Source of the DNA: Longispora sp040681875 | GTDB lineage: Bacteria > Actinomycetota > Actinomycetes > Mycobacteriales > Micromonosporaceae | Direction: 5' to 3' | Length of the DNA stretch: 64,000 nucleotides | NCBI RefSeq assembly: GCF_040681875.1 | Contig: NZ_JBFAZP010000003.1 | Span: 620,001-684,000, forward strand | In this document: positions 9,144 to 17,014 of the stretch, one piece after another | Position numbering within the stretch: position 1 is the stretch's first letter | How the letters are laid out: the number at the start of each line of letters is the position of its first letter | Position numbers and translations under genes: made by a program | The notes under the pieces: generated by a model | What the model saw: the letters and a program-made list of their open reading frames with translations, nothing else | Databases searched by the model: none | Told to the model about the DNA's origin: nothing

Positions 9144-9596
9144 ATGGTCGGGGCTGAGGACGGTACGGACGACGGGCGGTCCGCGGGCGCTTCCGTGTGG
9201 AGCCCGGCCGAGGTGGCGCTGGACCAGGCGTTCGGCACGGACGGCCTGCACGTGCTGCGGGCCGCCGTCGCCGCGCACGCCGGTGCGCTGGGGCTCCCCG
9301 ACGACCGGATCGGCGGGCTGGTCGTCCTCGCGAGCGAGTTGGCCACCAACGCGGTCCGGCACGGCGGCGGGTCGGGCCGGCTGCGGTTGTGGCGCACGGG
9401 CTCCGCGCTGTTCTGCCAGGTCGCAGACCCCGGGCGGGGCATCGCCGACCCCGCGCGCGCCGGTACCCGTCTGGTGTCCCTGCACGCGGAGGGTGGCCGG
9501 GGACTGTGGATCATCCGTCAGCTCAGCGACCACCTGCGGATCGAGGGCTCGACGGTGACGGCCGTCCTGCTGCTCGCGGACTCCCCCGCCGACTGA
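9144..9596 (+). CDS. Anti-sigma-factor-type ATP-binding protein (RsbW/SpoIIAB-like HATPase)
   Basis: A 150-residue protein consisting of one GHKL ATPase domain. The N-box is ELATNAVRHGG (Glu65, Asn69), the G1 box DPGRG at 95-99 and the G2 box EGGRGLWIIRQLSD at 116-129. There is no phosphoacceptor histidine or membrane segment, so it is a serine kinase/anti-sigma switch protein rather than a sensor kinase. These proteins bind a sigma factor or phosphorylate an anti-sigma antagonist; neither partner is adjacent. The ATG start is preceded by AGGACAGG. Confident for family, not for partner. Confidence 0.9.
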   Translation: MVGAEDGTDDGRSAGASVWSPAEVALDQAFGTDGLHVLRAAVAAHAGALGLPDDRIGGLVVLASELATNAVRHGGGSGRLRLWRTGSALFCQVADPGRGIADPARAGTRLVSLHAEGGRGLWIIRQLSDHLRIEGSTVTAVLLLADSPAD

Positions 9597-9722
9597 CCCG
9601 GGTCGCGGACGGACCCCGCGCCCGCTGGCCGCTGTCGGCCCCGCCGGTCGCTCCGGGTCGCGGACGGGTGCCCGGGCAAACCCGTCGCCCCGGTACCGGT
9701 CGGTCCTGACTAGGCTCGTCCC

Positions 9723-9980
9723 GTGAGCACAGACCCGGCTGATCCCGACGCCCCGCACCGGGCGGCGTCCGCGCGCATGGCCCGGGCGCTCGACAACCCG
9801 CTCCTGCGCCGCGCCGTCCGGGAACTGTCCGGCGGGCGGCCCGCGCACCTGATCCCGGCCGGCGTGCACGAGGCGCTCGGCGACGTGCTGCGCCGGGTCC
9901 GGCCGGACCGGGGCGTGCACGTCCTGGCGATCGAGGACCCCTCCGAGCCGCTGGGCTACCGGCTGATGCGGGTCGGCTGA
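9723..9980 (+). CDS. Small hypothetical protein (85 aa)
   Basis: It is a small soluble protein with a GTG start and a helical, charged sequence (ARALDNPLLRRAVRELSGGRPAHLIPAGVHEAL), ending in a beta-like segment GVHVLAIEDPSEPLGYRLMRVG. I do not recognise the family. It lies 126 bp behind the anti-sigma-type ATPase on the same strand and is followed at once by a hairpin terminator, which supports it being a real gene. Confidence 0.55.
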   Translation: MSTDPADPDAPHRAASARMARALDNPLLRRAVRELSGGRPAHLIPAGVHEALGDVLRRVRPDRGVHVLAIEDPSEPLGYRLMRVG

Positions 9981-10004
9981 CCCGTCCCGCGCGGGGCACA
10001 GGGT

Positions 10005-10033
10005 GGCGCCGGAACCCGTCGGGTCCCGGCGCC
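10005..10033 (+). terminator. Hairpin terminator
   Basis: Inverted repeat GGCGCCGG...CCGGCGCC, extended inward by an A-T pair and three G-C pairs with one mismatch (A10013/C10025), loop GTC. It starts 24 bp after the small hypothetical gene and could also serve the opposing secreted-protein gene. Confidence 0.65.
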
Positions 10034-10081
10034 TCGGTGCTCAGGGGACGCGACGGCGACCGCCGCGGTGAGCCGGCCCGG

Positions 10082-10450
10082 CTACCACCAGGCGCCGCAG
10101 CTGGTGTTGCAGGCGCGCTGGTAGACCTTCTTGTAGCCGTTGTACTGGACGTAGCCGTTCTGGCCTCGCCCGGAGACCCCCACGACGGAGCCGTCGCGGG
10201 ACGCCTGGGTGTAGACCCGGCTGGACGCGCTGTCGACCGACAGCTCGCCCCAGTAGGTGCCGTTGCTGTTGGCGTTCCAGGTCCGGCAGACGTGGGCGGT
10301 GCCGCCGCCCGGGGCGCTCAGGGTGGTGCAACCGCCGCCGAGGAGCCCGGCGGGGTCACCGCCCGCCGCCGCGTTGGCGGGGGCGGGGGTCATGGCGAGC
10401 GCGGCGATACCGACGGCGATCACAGCAGCCTTGCGCAGAGCACTTCTCAT
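10082..10450 (-). CDS. Small secreted four-cysteine protein
   Basis: This 122-residue protein has a textbook signal peptide: MRSALRKAA, a hydrophobic core, then cleavage after PANA at about residue 27. The mature part (about 95 residues) has four cysteines at 41, 55, 114 and 118, enough for two disulfides, and is rich in Gly, Tyr and Asn. I do not recognise the family. An AAGGAG ribosome-binding site precedes the ATG. It has no obvious partner gene. A secreted binding protein or protease-inhibitor-like fold is possible, but that is a guess from size and cysteines only. Confidence 0.75.
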   Translation of the reverse strand: MRSALRKAAVIAVGIAALAMTPAPANAAAGGDPAGLLGGGCTTLSAPGGGTAHVCRTWNANSNGTYWGELSVDSASSRVYTQASRDGSVVGVSGRGQNGYVQYNGYKKVYQRACNTSCGAWW

Positions 10451-10756
10451 CGCTGGTCAACTCCTTGATCGGGTGCTTCCGTTGCCGAGAGCGACGCTAC
10501 GGACCAGCGGATGTCCCGACATCCCATCGATGTTGGAGAATGGGCCGTGAATGTGGCGGTACGCCGGGCGGCGGGCTGCACCCCCGGCGGTACCGGCGGA
10601 CGCCCGGACCACGGAAATGCGAGCCGCGCATACTACGAACGCGGTATCGCCAGTCCATTTCGGACACGCCATGATGGGGGCCGCCCGGTCGCCCATAACC
10701 GCCCATTACTCCCGATCCGCCCAGCTCCACGGTCAACCGACGCCCCCGCGCACCGG
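10451..10756. other. Intergenic region with a small palindrome
   Basis: This 306-bp gap lies between two leftward genes. It holds a perfect 7-bp inverted repeat GGATGTC-CC-GACATCC at 10509-10524, upstream of the secreted-protein gene and a candidate operator. Nothing else is clearly visible. Confidence 0.4.
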
Positions 10757-12856
10757 TCAGTCGACGGCCCCACCGCCGGTGACCCCCGTCAGGTCCCGGA
10801 CCGCCGCTCGCAGCGCGACGACCAGCGCGTCGTCCTCGGCGCAGACCCCGCCGTGCATCACCCCGAAGGCCACGACCCGCTCGTCGCGGTCGGCCAGCTC
10901 GGCGAGCCCCGGCACGGCCTCCACCGCGCCGCACCGGACCAGCAGTTCCAGGGCGGGCCGCCAGCCGACCCCGGACCCGGACGCCACCGCGGCGACCAGC
11001 GGCTCCATCAGGCCGGCCCGGTCGCCGGTCAGGGCGTGGATCGCCCCGGCGGCCCCGACGGCGGCCCACCGGTCGTCGAGCAGCGCCCTCAGGTCGTCGA
11101 GCACCGACGGATCCCCGATCTCGCCGAGCAGCGTCGCGGCCGGCCCCGCAGGCTGGTCGCCGGCCCGCACGACCGCCACCAGGGTCGGCAGGACGCGGGC
11201 GGCGTCGCCCGTCGTCCCGTACACGTGCCGGGCGACGGCGACCTGGGTGTCGCGGTCGACGGACCAGCGTGCGGCGTCGCGGTCGAACTGGCGGAGCACC
11301 TGGGCGGGCAGCGGACCGGCGTCCAGGTCCCGCCACAGCGCGACGGCGCCGGGCGTGTCCTTGTCGAGGGTGAACAGGTCCTCCGCGACCGCGCGGGCCA
11401 CCGACGGGTCGCCGCTCACCCGCCAGTGCGCCCGGGCCAGCGCCACCCTGCTGTACGGGTTGGCCTCGGCCGCCGCCACGGCCAGGGCCGCCACCGCCTC
11501 CGGGCCGCCGAACGTGACCAGCGCGTCCGCCGCCCACACCCCGGCGAGGGGCCCGGCGGCGAGGATCTCCGGCAGGGCGGCGGACCCGGCGGTCCCCCAG
11601 GACGCGAGCAGCGCGGACCAGCCGGCCCGTTCGTTGGCGGGCACGTCGGGAGTGCCCGCGAGCACGGTGAGCCGGGCGCGGACCCGGGCCAGCAGGTCGG
11701 CGGAGAACGGCAGGCCCGCCCGGGCGAGCAGGCGCGGCAGTTCCATCGGGATCCGGTTCCGGTCGAGCGCGGCCCGGACCAGGTCGCCGAGCGCCGGGTG
11801 CCCGGTGGTGGCCAGCAGGCACAGCGCCGCCTCGGAGGGGTCCTCCGGCACGAGACTGGGCTCCCGCTCCGGTGGACCCGGCGGGCGGGCGGCCACCGCG
11901 TACAGCGCGTCGGCGGCCAGGTGCGCGGCGCCGGAGACGCGCACGACGGCCACGGCCCGCCGCCGGACGTCGGGGTCCTCGTCGGCCAGCGCGGCGGCCA
12001 TCGCGGGGACGAGCAGGGGCGGGGCCGACCGGTACGCCGTGCACAGGGCCTCGGCCATCGACCCGCCGGCGGCCCGCGCGGCCGGGTTCGGGCTGGCCAG
12101 CAGGCCGAGGGCCACGGGCACGGCCCGGGTGCCGAGGACCTCGGTCAGGTCGTCGAGAGGGCGGTACGACCAGGGCCAGTCGGGCAGCGGGCCGTCGCCA
12201 TCGGCCTCCGTCCACGCGTCGACCACGGCGGCGGTGGCCAGCGGATCCCAGCCCAGGTCGAGGACCGCCCGCGCGTACCCGGCGGCGGCGCGGACGGCCG
12301 GGGGCTCCGGGGCGGCGCAGGCGGCGGTGACCGCCCGGGGGCCGTGGTCCGGGTCGAGCCGGGCGAGGGCCATCAGCAGCGAGGCGCGGGTGGCCGGGTG
12401 CTCCTCGGCCGCGTAGGCCGCCGCCACCGCGTCGCGGGCCTCCGCCGGCCCGTGGCCGACGGCGAACGCGGCCGAGGCGCGCACCTCCGGATCCGGGTCC
12501 GACAACAGGGGCAGCAGCACGAGGGCCGCGGCGGTGACGGCTTCGCGGGTCGCGAGCACGATCTCGTCGTCGTAGAGCATCGCGGCCGACGCGCCGGCCG
12601 TGCCGACGAACGCGGCCAGCGCCGCCCGGACCTTGACCCGGGGTTCGAGGGCCAGGGTGGCGACGTGCCGCACGGCCGGGGCGGTGGCCGAGTAGAGGCT
12701 GCCCTGGTGCAGGACGCTGGCGTGCAGGTTCTGGACCCCCCGGTGCGCGCGGTCCCGGCGGGGCTGGGCGGCGGCGCGCAGCATCGCGGGCACGTCGCGG
12801 GCGCTGCCGTAGGCGTGGTCGAGGGACGGCCAGGGGATGTCGTCTGTTCCGGTCAC
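10757..12856 (-). CDS. HEAT-repeat protein
   Basis: A 699-residue soluble protein built of repeated helix pairs. Typical units are LLPLLSDPDPEVRASAAFAVGHG, AALADEDPDVRRRAVAVVRVSG and LLGEIGDPSVLDDLRALLDDR. These are HEAT or PBS-lyase-type repeats used as protein-binding scaffolds. No catalytic domain is visible. The GTG start at 12856 (VTGTDDIPWPSL) is chosen because the frame continues upstream only as a shadow of the next gene. It lies 74 bp downstream of the DUF885 gene on the same strand and may be co-transcribed with it. The binding partner is unknown. Confidence 0.82.
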   Translation of the reverse strand: MTGTDDIPWPSLDHAYGSARDVPAMLRAAAQPRRDRAHRGVQNLHASVLHQGSLYSATAPAVRHVATLALEPRVKVRAALAAFVGTAGASAAMLYDDEIVLATREAVTAAALVLLPLLSDPDPEVRASAAFAVGHGPAEARDAVAAAYAAEEHPATRASLLMALARLDPDHGPRAVTAACAAPEPPAVRAAAGYARAVLDLGWDPLATAAVVDAWTEADGDGPLPDWPWSYRPLDDLTEVLGTRAVPVALGLLASPNPAARAAGGSMAEALCTAYRSAPPLLVPAMAAALADEDPDVRRRAVAVVRVSGAAHLAADALYAVAARPPGPPEREPSLVPEDPSEAALCLLATTGHPALGDLVRAALDRNRIPMELPRLLARAGLPFSADLLARVRARLTVLAGTPDVPANERAGWSALLASWGTAGSAALPEILAAGPLAGVWAADALVTFGGPEAVAALAVAAAEANPYSRVALARAHWRVSGDPSVARAVAEDLFTLDKDTPGAVALWRDLDAGPLPAQVLRQFDRDAARWSVDRDTQVAVARHVYGTTGDAARVLPTLVAVVRAGDQPAGPAATLLGEIGDPSVLDDLRALLDDRWAAVGAAGAIHALTGDRAGLMEPLVAAVASGSGVGWRPALELLVRCGAVEAVPGLAELADRDERVVAFGVMHGGVCAEDDALVVALRAAVRDLTGVTGGGAVD

Positions 12857-12930
12857 GCCGCACAGACTACGACCGACCCCCGACAAACCCGGGCCCCGAC
12901 GGGTACGCCCGGCCACGGCCCCTAGCGGCG

Positions 12931-14499
12931 CTAGCGGACCGGCGCGCCCCCGAGGTGCTCGCCGAGCAGCCACAACGGCAGCGGCCCCTCGTCCAGCACC
13001 GCCTCGTGGAAGGTCAGCGCGTCGGTGGTCCCGCGCAGTTCCCGCAGGTACCAGTGCCCCAGGTGGTAGCCGAGGGCCTGCCCGGGATCGTCCACCGCGT
13101 ACCGGACCAGCTCCGTGCCGATCTCCACCTCGGACAGGAAACCGGTCCCGCGCAGGTACGCCCCGGCGCGCTCGAACGTCCAGCCCAGCGCGTTGAGTCC
13201 GGTGTCCACGACGAGCCGGGCCGCGTGGAACCGCTCCGAGCACAGCCGCCCGTACCGGTCCACCGGGTCCTCGTAGAGCCCCCAGTCGTAGCCCAGGCCG
13301 GCGGCGTACTCGGCCCAGCCCTCGCAGTACCCCCCGATGGCGAATGTCCGCTGCGCGGTGAACTCGCGCCGCAGCGGGTGCAGGCGGTCGTTCTCCAACT
13401 GGCGGCCGATCTGGAGGTGGTGGCCGGGCAGGGCCTCGTGCAGGATCAGGCTCGCCGCCTGCACCATGGGCCGGTTGGGCAGGTCGGAGCCGTTGTAGTA
13501 GTAGTACCCGCAGCCGTCGGCGCCGGGCACGTCGTAGTACCCCCACGTCATGTCGGCCTCCAGCGACGCGTCGAGCCGCTTCAGGCGGAACGGCGCGGCG
13601 GGCAGCTTCGCGAACTGCCCGGCGAGCATCGGCAGCACCCGGTCCAGGTGCCCCTGGAGCCGCCGCTCCACCTCGGCCGGATCGGCCGCGAACGTCGCCG
13701 GGTCGGCGTTGAGCCGCGCCCGGTGCGCGGCCTCGTCGGTGATGCCGAGTTCGTCGCCGATCCGGGCGGTCAGCCGGTCCACCTCGGACAGGCCGATCTC
13801 GTGGATCCGTTCGGCGGTGAGGTCCAGCCCGGTGTGCAGGCGGATCAGCCCGGCGTAGCACTCGTCGCCGCCCGGGTAGTGGTGCATGCCGCCCTCGGCG
13901 GGGCCGGCGGCGGCGTGGTCCGCGATGTCCGTGATCAGAGCGTCGAAGGCCGCGCCGAGCCGGGTGAGGGCGGCGGCGGGGACGGGGAGGCGGGCTCCGG
14001 CGGCCGCGTGGCCGCGCATCGTGTCCAGCGCCGGGCCGACCGCCGACCGGGGCAGGCGCACGCCCCGGGCCCGCTGCCCGGCGAGGGTGGCCCGGAGCTG
14101 CTCGACCGCGCAGACGTGCGAGTCGAACAGCGCCCGGAGCCGCTCGGCCCCCTCGGGGGCGGCGAGGTCGACGCCGGTCATGCTGGTGCGCTGGTCGGCG
14201 AGGGCCATCGCGCTGTACGCGGTGACCGGGAACCGGTACCAGAACCGCTCCGTCTCGGCGACCTCGTGTTCGAGGTGGTCGCGGAGGAAGGCGGCCGTCA
14301 GCCGGTCGGCGTCCGCGACGGGCACCGCGTCGAGGCGGGCGAGCGTGGCCCGGGCGGTCGCGGCCTGGCGGTGCACGGCCTCCGGGCCGCCGTCGGGCAG
14401 GACGGTGACCTCGCGGCCGGCGCGTTCGGCCGCCCACGGGTCGCGGGCCAGGATGCCGTCCCACACCTCGTCGGCCAGGTTCTGAAGATCCACGGCCAC
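12931..14499 (-). CDS. DUF885 family protein (putative metallopeptidase/carboxypeptidase)
   Basis: A 522-residue protein of the DUF885 family. The signature HEALPGHHLQ is at residues 354-361, followed by YCEGWAEYAAGLGYDWGLYEDP, which supplies a conserved Glu. The HEx5HH pattern and the downstream Glu suggest a zinc site, and some members are peptidases. Length and architecture are complete and there is no signal peptide. The ATG start is near the edge of a divergent promoter region shared with the secreted protein at 14611. It may be co-transcribed with the HEAT-repeat gene downstream. Confidence 0.9.
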   Translation of the reverse strand: MAVDLQNLADEVWDGILARDPWAAERAGREVTVLPDGGPEAVHRQAATARATLARLDAVPVADADRLTAAFLRDHLEHEVAETERFWYRFPVTAYSAMALADQRTSMTGVDLAAPEGAERLRALFDSHVCAVEQLRATLAGQRARGVRLPRSAVGPALDTMRGHAAAGARLPVPAAALTRLGAAFDALITDIADHAAAGPAEGGMHHYPGGDECYAGLIRLHTGLDLTAERIHEIGLSEVDRLTARIGDELGITDEAAHRARLNADPATFAADPAEVERRLQGHLDRVLPMLAGQFAKLPAAPFRLKRLDASLEADMTWGYYDVPGADGCGYYYYNGSDLPNRPMVQAASLILHEALPGHHLQIGRQLENDRLHPLRREFTAQRTFAIGGYCEGWAEYAAGLGYDWGLYEDPVDRYGRLCSERFHAARLVVDTGLNALGWTFERAGAYLRGTGFLSEVEIGTELVRYAVDDPGQALGYHLGHWYLRELRGTTDALTFHEAVLDEGPLPLWLLGEHLGGAPVR

Positions 14500-14610
14500 A
14501 GTCTAGATCAACTTCCCGGCCCCCGCTGACGGAATCCGACCCCTTGTCCTTCCATACCGCTCCGGACTCTAATGGACCCGTATGTCCTTCCCGCTCCAGA
14601 AAGGACGTTC

Positions 14611-15078
14611 ATGATGGCAGGTACCCCCCGACGTCACCGGTGGGCCGGCAGGGTCCTGGCGGCGGTGCTCCTGGCCGTCGCCGCCCTGGTGACCACGACC
14701 ATCGGCGCGCCGCCCGCCCAGGCCGCCGGCTGCAACACGCCCGGCCACGCCTACCTGATCCACCAGGGCCGGGTCTACTTCTCCGGCTACGAGGGCGACG
14801 AACGCTTCGGCGTGCCGACGCTGACCGTCGCCCGGGGCAGCTGGGTCCAGCTCGCCGGCAACGGCGTCCGCCCCGGCACCCAGGCGGTCTTCGTCGACGC
14901 GCTGGGCTTCAACTACACCACCACGGCCGCCGGCTCCAACTGCGTGATCCGCCAGGAGTCGAACCCCTGGCGGATCAACCCAGACATCGCCCCCGGCACG
15001 TACCTGGTCGACGCGTCCTACCTCACGCCCACGCGCCAGGTCCTGCACGACCGGGTCGTGTACCTCCAGGTGGTCTGA
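14611..15078 (+). CDS. Secreted hypothetical protein
   Basis: A 155-residue protein with an N-terminal signal peptide (RRHRWAGR, a long Ala/Leu/Val core, cleavage near AQAA at residue 35). The mature beta-rich domain has two cysteines (AAGCNTPGH and SNCVIRQ), probably one disulfide. The start is the ATG at 14611 because AAAGGA sits just upstream; the ATG at 14572 lacks one. I do not recognise the family. It is followed by a bidirectional terminator shared with the convergent protease gene. Confidence 0.75.
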   Translation: MMAGTPRRHRWAGRVLAAVLLAVAALVTTTIGAPPAQAAGCNTPGHAYLIHQGRVYFSGYEGDERFGVPTLTVARGSWVQLAGNGVRPGTQAVFVDALGFNYTTTAAGSNCVIRQESNPWRINPDIAPGTYLVDASYLTPTRQVLHDRVVYLQVV

Positions 15079-15083
15079 CCTGC

Positions 15084-15113
15084 GGTGGGGCGCCCCGCCG
15101 GGGGCGCCCCACC
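15084..15113. terminator. Bidirectional hairpin terminator
   Basis: A perfect 13-bp inverted repeat (arms 15084-15096 and 15101-15113, loop GCCG) lies between the convergent secreted-protein and protease genes. Confidence 0.85.
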
Positions 15114-15117
15114 GGCG

Positions 15118-16908
15118 TCACGCGGGCACCAGTCCCCAGACCGTCTCGTCGCTGGAGCCGCCCAGGAACGGCCGCTGCTCCAGGATCGAGGCCGTGCCGT
15201 TGTCCACCTCGCGCACGGCCAGCCCGCTGGCCCGGTTCACCAGGCCGTACCGGGTGTCGGCGGTGCGGACCAGGGTCCACTGCTGGCTGGTGGCCGTGCC
15301 GCACGTCCACTGTTCGAGGAGCGCGCCGGCCGTGGTGCCGCCGGAGACCGGCCGCAGGCACAGGTTGCTGTTGACGTTCACGATCCGCCAGTACCCGCCG
15401 GTGACGGCGACGAGCTTCCACTTCTGGCTGGCGACGTTCTGCCGGGCCAGGTGGGTGACCTGCGCGCCGGAGGAGGTCGAGCCGCCGACCACGGCCGCGC
15501 TGTCCCCGTTGGAAGCGCTGGTCAGGTAGTAGTTGGTGGCCGGCTGCGGACCGGGGTCGGCGATCTCGTTGAGGGTCCACTGCTGGTTGGTGGCGCCGGT
15601 GTAGGGCTGCTGGACGAGGGACGCCGGGTACGCGCCGCCGTCGGTGACCGCGTACCCGGTCAGATAGTTGAAGATCGCGACCTTGCCGCTGCCGACCGGC
15701 CGGAACGCCCACCGCATGCCGTTCTGACCGTTGCAGTTGTACTGGATGATGTGCGTCCCCGGCGCCGTCCCGCTGTAGGCGCTGTCGGCGCACAGCTGGC
15801 TGTTGGCGTTGACGAGTTGCAGGCCGGAGTCGTAGCCCAGGACCCACTTCTGGCTCGCGGAGTCGACCCGGGTCCGGTGGCTGAGTTCGACCAGGCCGCC
15901 GGTTCCCGCGCCCACGACCTCGATGGCCTCGCCGTTGACGGCGCTGGTGATGACGTAGGTCTTCCCGCCCTGGGCGTGGCCGTCGTTGTTGTCGGGCGTG
16001 TTCGCCTTGATCAGGAAGGCGCTGTTGGCGACGTTCCAGTGCGTGGCCAGCCAACTGCCGGGGGTCGGGTTGGTGCTGTAGTAGTCGTCGTGGCCGCAGT
16101 CCATCAGGCGGTCGCCGTCGCGCTGCGGGCAGTCGAAGGACTGGGTGTCGCCGTAGCACATCAGGTCCCACTCCTGGGAGCAGTGCCCGCCGCCCTGGTA
16201 GTGCGGGGCGCCGGGCAGGACCGCGCCCAGCTGGTGGCCCAGTTCGTGGGCGGTGGCGTTGACGCCCCAGCACGGCACGGCGATCTCCGAGTAGTGCCGG
16301 CCGTTGTTGAACGCGTTGGCCGGGCCCGGCTGGTCGTCGTTGTCGCCCCAGGTGCCGCCGCAGGTGCCGGCGTTGTCGGAGAACATCAGGTAGTCGCGGT
16401 CGGCGTTGTAGTAGCCGGCGTCGATGGCCCGGTCCCGGATCGCGCCGGACGTGTACGTGCCGTCGGGCACCACGAGGTTGCCGACGGTGAGCTGGCAGCC
16501 CGCGCCGGCCGTGGTCACGTACCGGACGTGCCGGCTGCCACCCGTCTGCGCGGCGCTGTCGTTGTACGCGTCGTCGACCCCGGCCGCGTAGGCCTGCAAC
16601 GAGGGCACGACCGCCGCGTACCGGTCGGGCTGGCTGGCCTCGCGGACGTAGAGCACCTCGATCCGCTTGCCGGTGACCCCGTCGCCCTCGCAGACCACCG
16701 GGTTGGCGGCGATCTGGGCGTGCGCGACGGCGGGGGCGAGCGGGGCGACGGGGGTGGCGCCGGGCGGCAGCGGCTCGGCGAAGAAGGGAGCGGAGGACCA
16801 GCCGTCGGTGCCGGCGGCCGGGGAGTCCGGGGCGGCGGTCGCGCCGACTCCGGGGAACAGGACGAGAGCGGACACGGCGAGCCCGACAAGGGCGGTGCGC
16901 GTACTCAT
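15118..16908 (-). CDS. Secreted metzincin-type protease with tandem ricin B lectin domains
   Basis: A 596-residue exported enzyme. A signal peptide covers about residues 1-26. The catalytic part carries the long zinc motif HELGHQLGAVLPGAPH at 221-236 (HExxHxxGxxxxxxH pattern) with several Cys, and an LMCYGD turn about 20 residues later as the Met-turn candidate. Two C-terminal ricin-type beta-trefoil domains (about 320-455 and 465-596) show repeated QKW, QQW and LC motifs and probably bind polysaccharide. It would degrade protein at the surface of cell walls or plant matter. The ATG is preceded by AGGAAGG. Class is confident; substrate is unknown. Confidence 0.9.
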   Translation of the reverse strand: MSTRTALVGLAVSALVLFPGVGATAAPDSPAAGTDGWSSAPFFAEPLPPGATPVAPLAPAVAHAQIAANPVVCEGDGVTGKRIEVLYVREASQPDRYAAVVPSLQAYAAGVDDAYNDSAAQTGGSRHVRYVTTAGAGCQLTVGNLVVPDGTYTSGAIRDRAIDAGYYNADRDYLMFSDNAGTCGGTWGDNDDQPGPANAFNNGRHYSEIAVPCWGVNATAHELGHQLGAVLPGAPHYQGGGHCSQEWDLMCYGDTQSFDCPQRDGDRLMDCGHDDYYSTNPTPGSWLATHWNVANSAFLIKANTPDNNDGHAQGGKTYVITSAVNGEAIEVVGAGTGGLVELSHRTRVDSASQKWVLGYDSGLQLVNANSQLCADSAYSGTAPGTHIIQYNCNGQNGMRWAFRPVGSGKVAIFNYLTGYAVTDGGAYPASLVQQPYTGATNQQWTLNEIADPGPQPATNYYLTSASNGDSAAVVGGSTSSGAQVTHLARQNVASQKWKLVAVTGGYWRIVNVNSNLCLRPVSGGTTAGALLEQWTCGTATSQQWTLVRTADTRYGLVNRASGLAVREVDNGTASILEQRPFLGGSSDETVWGLVPA

Positions 16909-16951
16909 CGAATGGTTTGCCTTCCTCTGGATAGGACAGTCCTGCTTGGAC

Positions 16952-16973
16952 GTTAATCTGAGGAAAGTTAACT
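16952..16973. promoter_or_regulatory. Candidate operator upstream of the secreted protease
   Basis: The spaced inverted repeat GTTAA-N11-TTAAC (16952-16972) includes the 8-bp palindrome AGTTAACT. It lies 44-65 bp upstream of the protease start, in the only AT-richer patch of the gap. It could be a hydrolase-regulation site; no regulator can be assigned. Confidence 0.4.
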
Positions 16974-17014
16974 GTCGGAGTGGAAGTGGTGGAGATCACC
17001 GAAACGCTCGGGGC

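Noticed and set aside
8677..9558. A 293-codon open frame overlapping the anti-sigma ATPase gene
   Set aside because: It shares no recognisable domain and overlaps a gene with N, G1 and G2 boxes in another frame. Its 5' part is in the non-coding gap.
10757..14464. A single open frame covering both the HEAT-repeat gene and the DUF885 region
   Set aside because: Only the part up to 12856 has HEAT-repeat character; upstream of that the frame is Arg/Pro-rich and shadows the DUF885 gene, which has its own signature in another frame.
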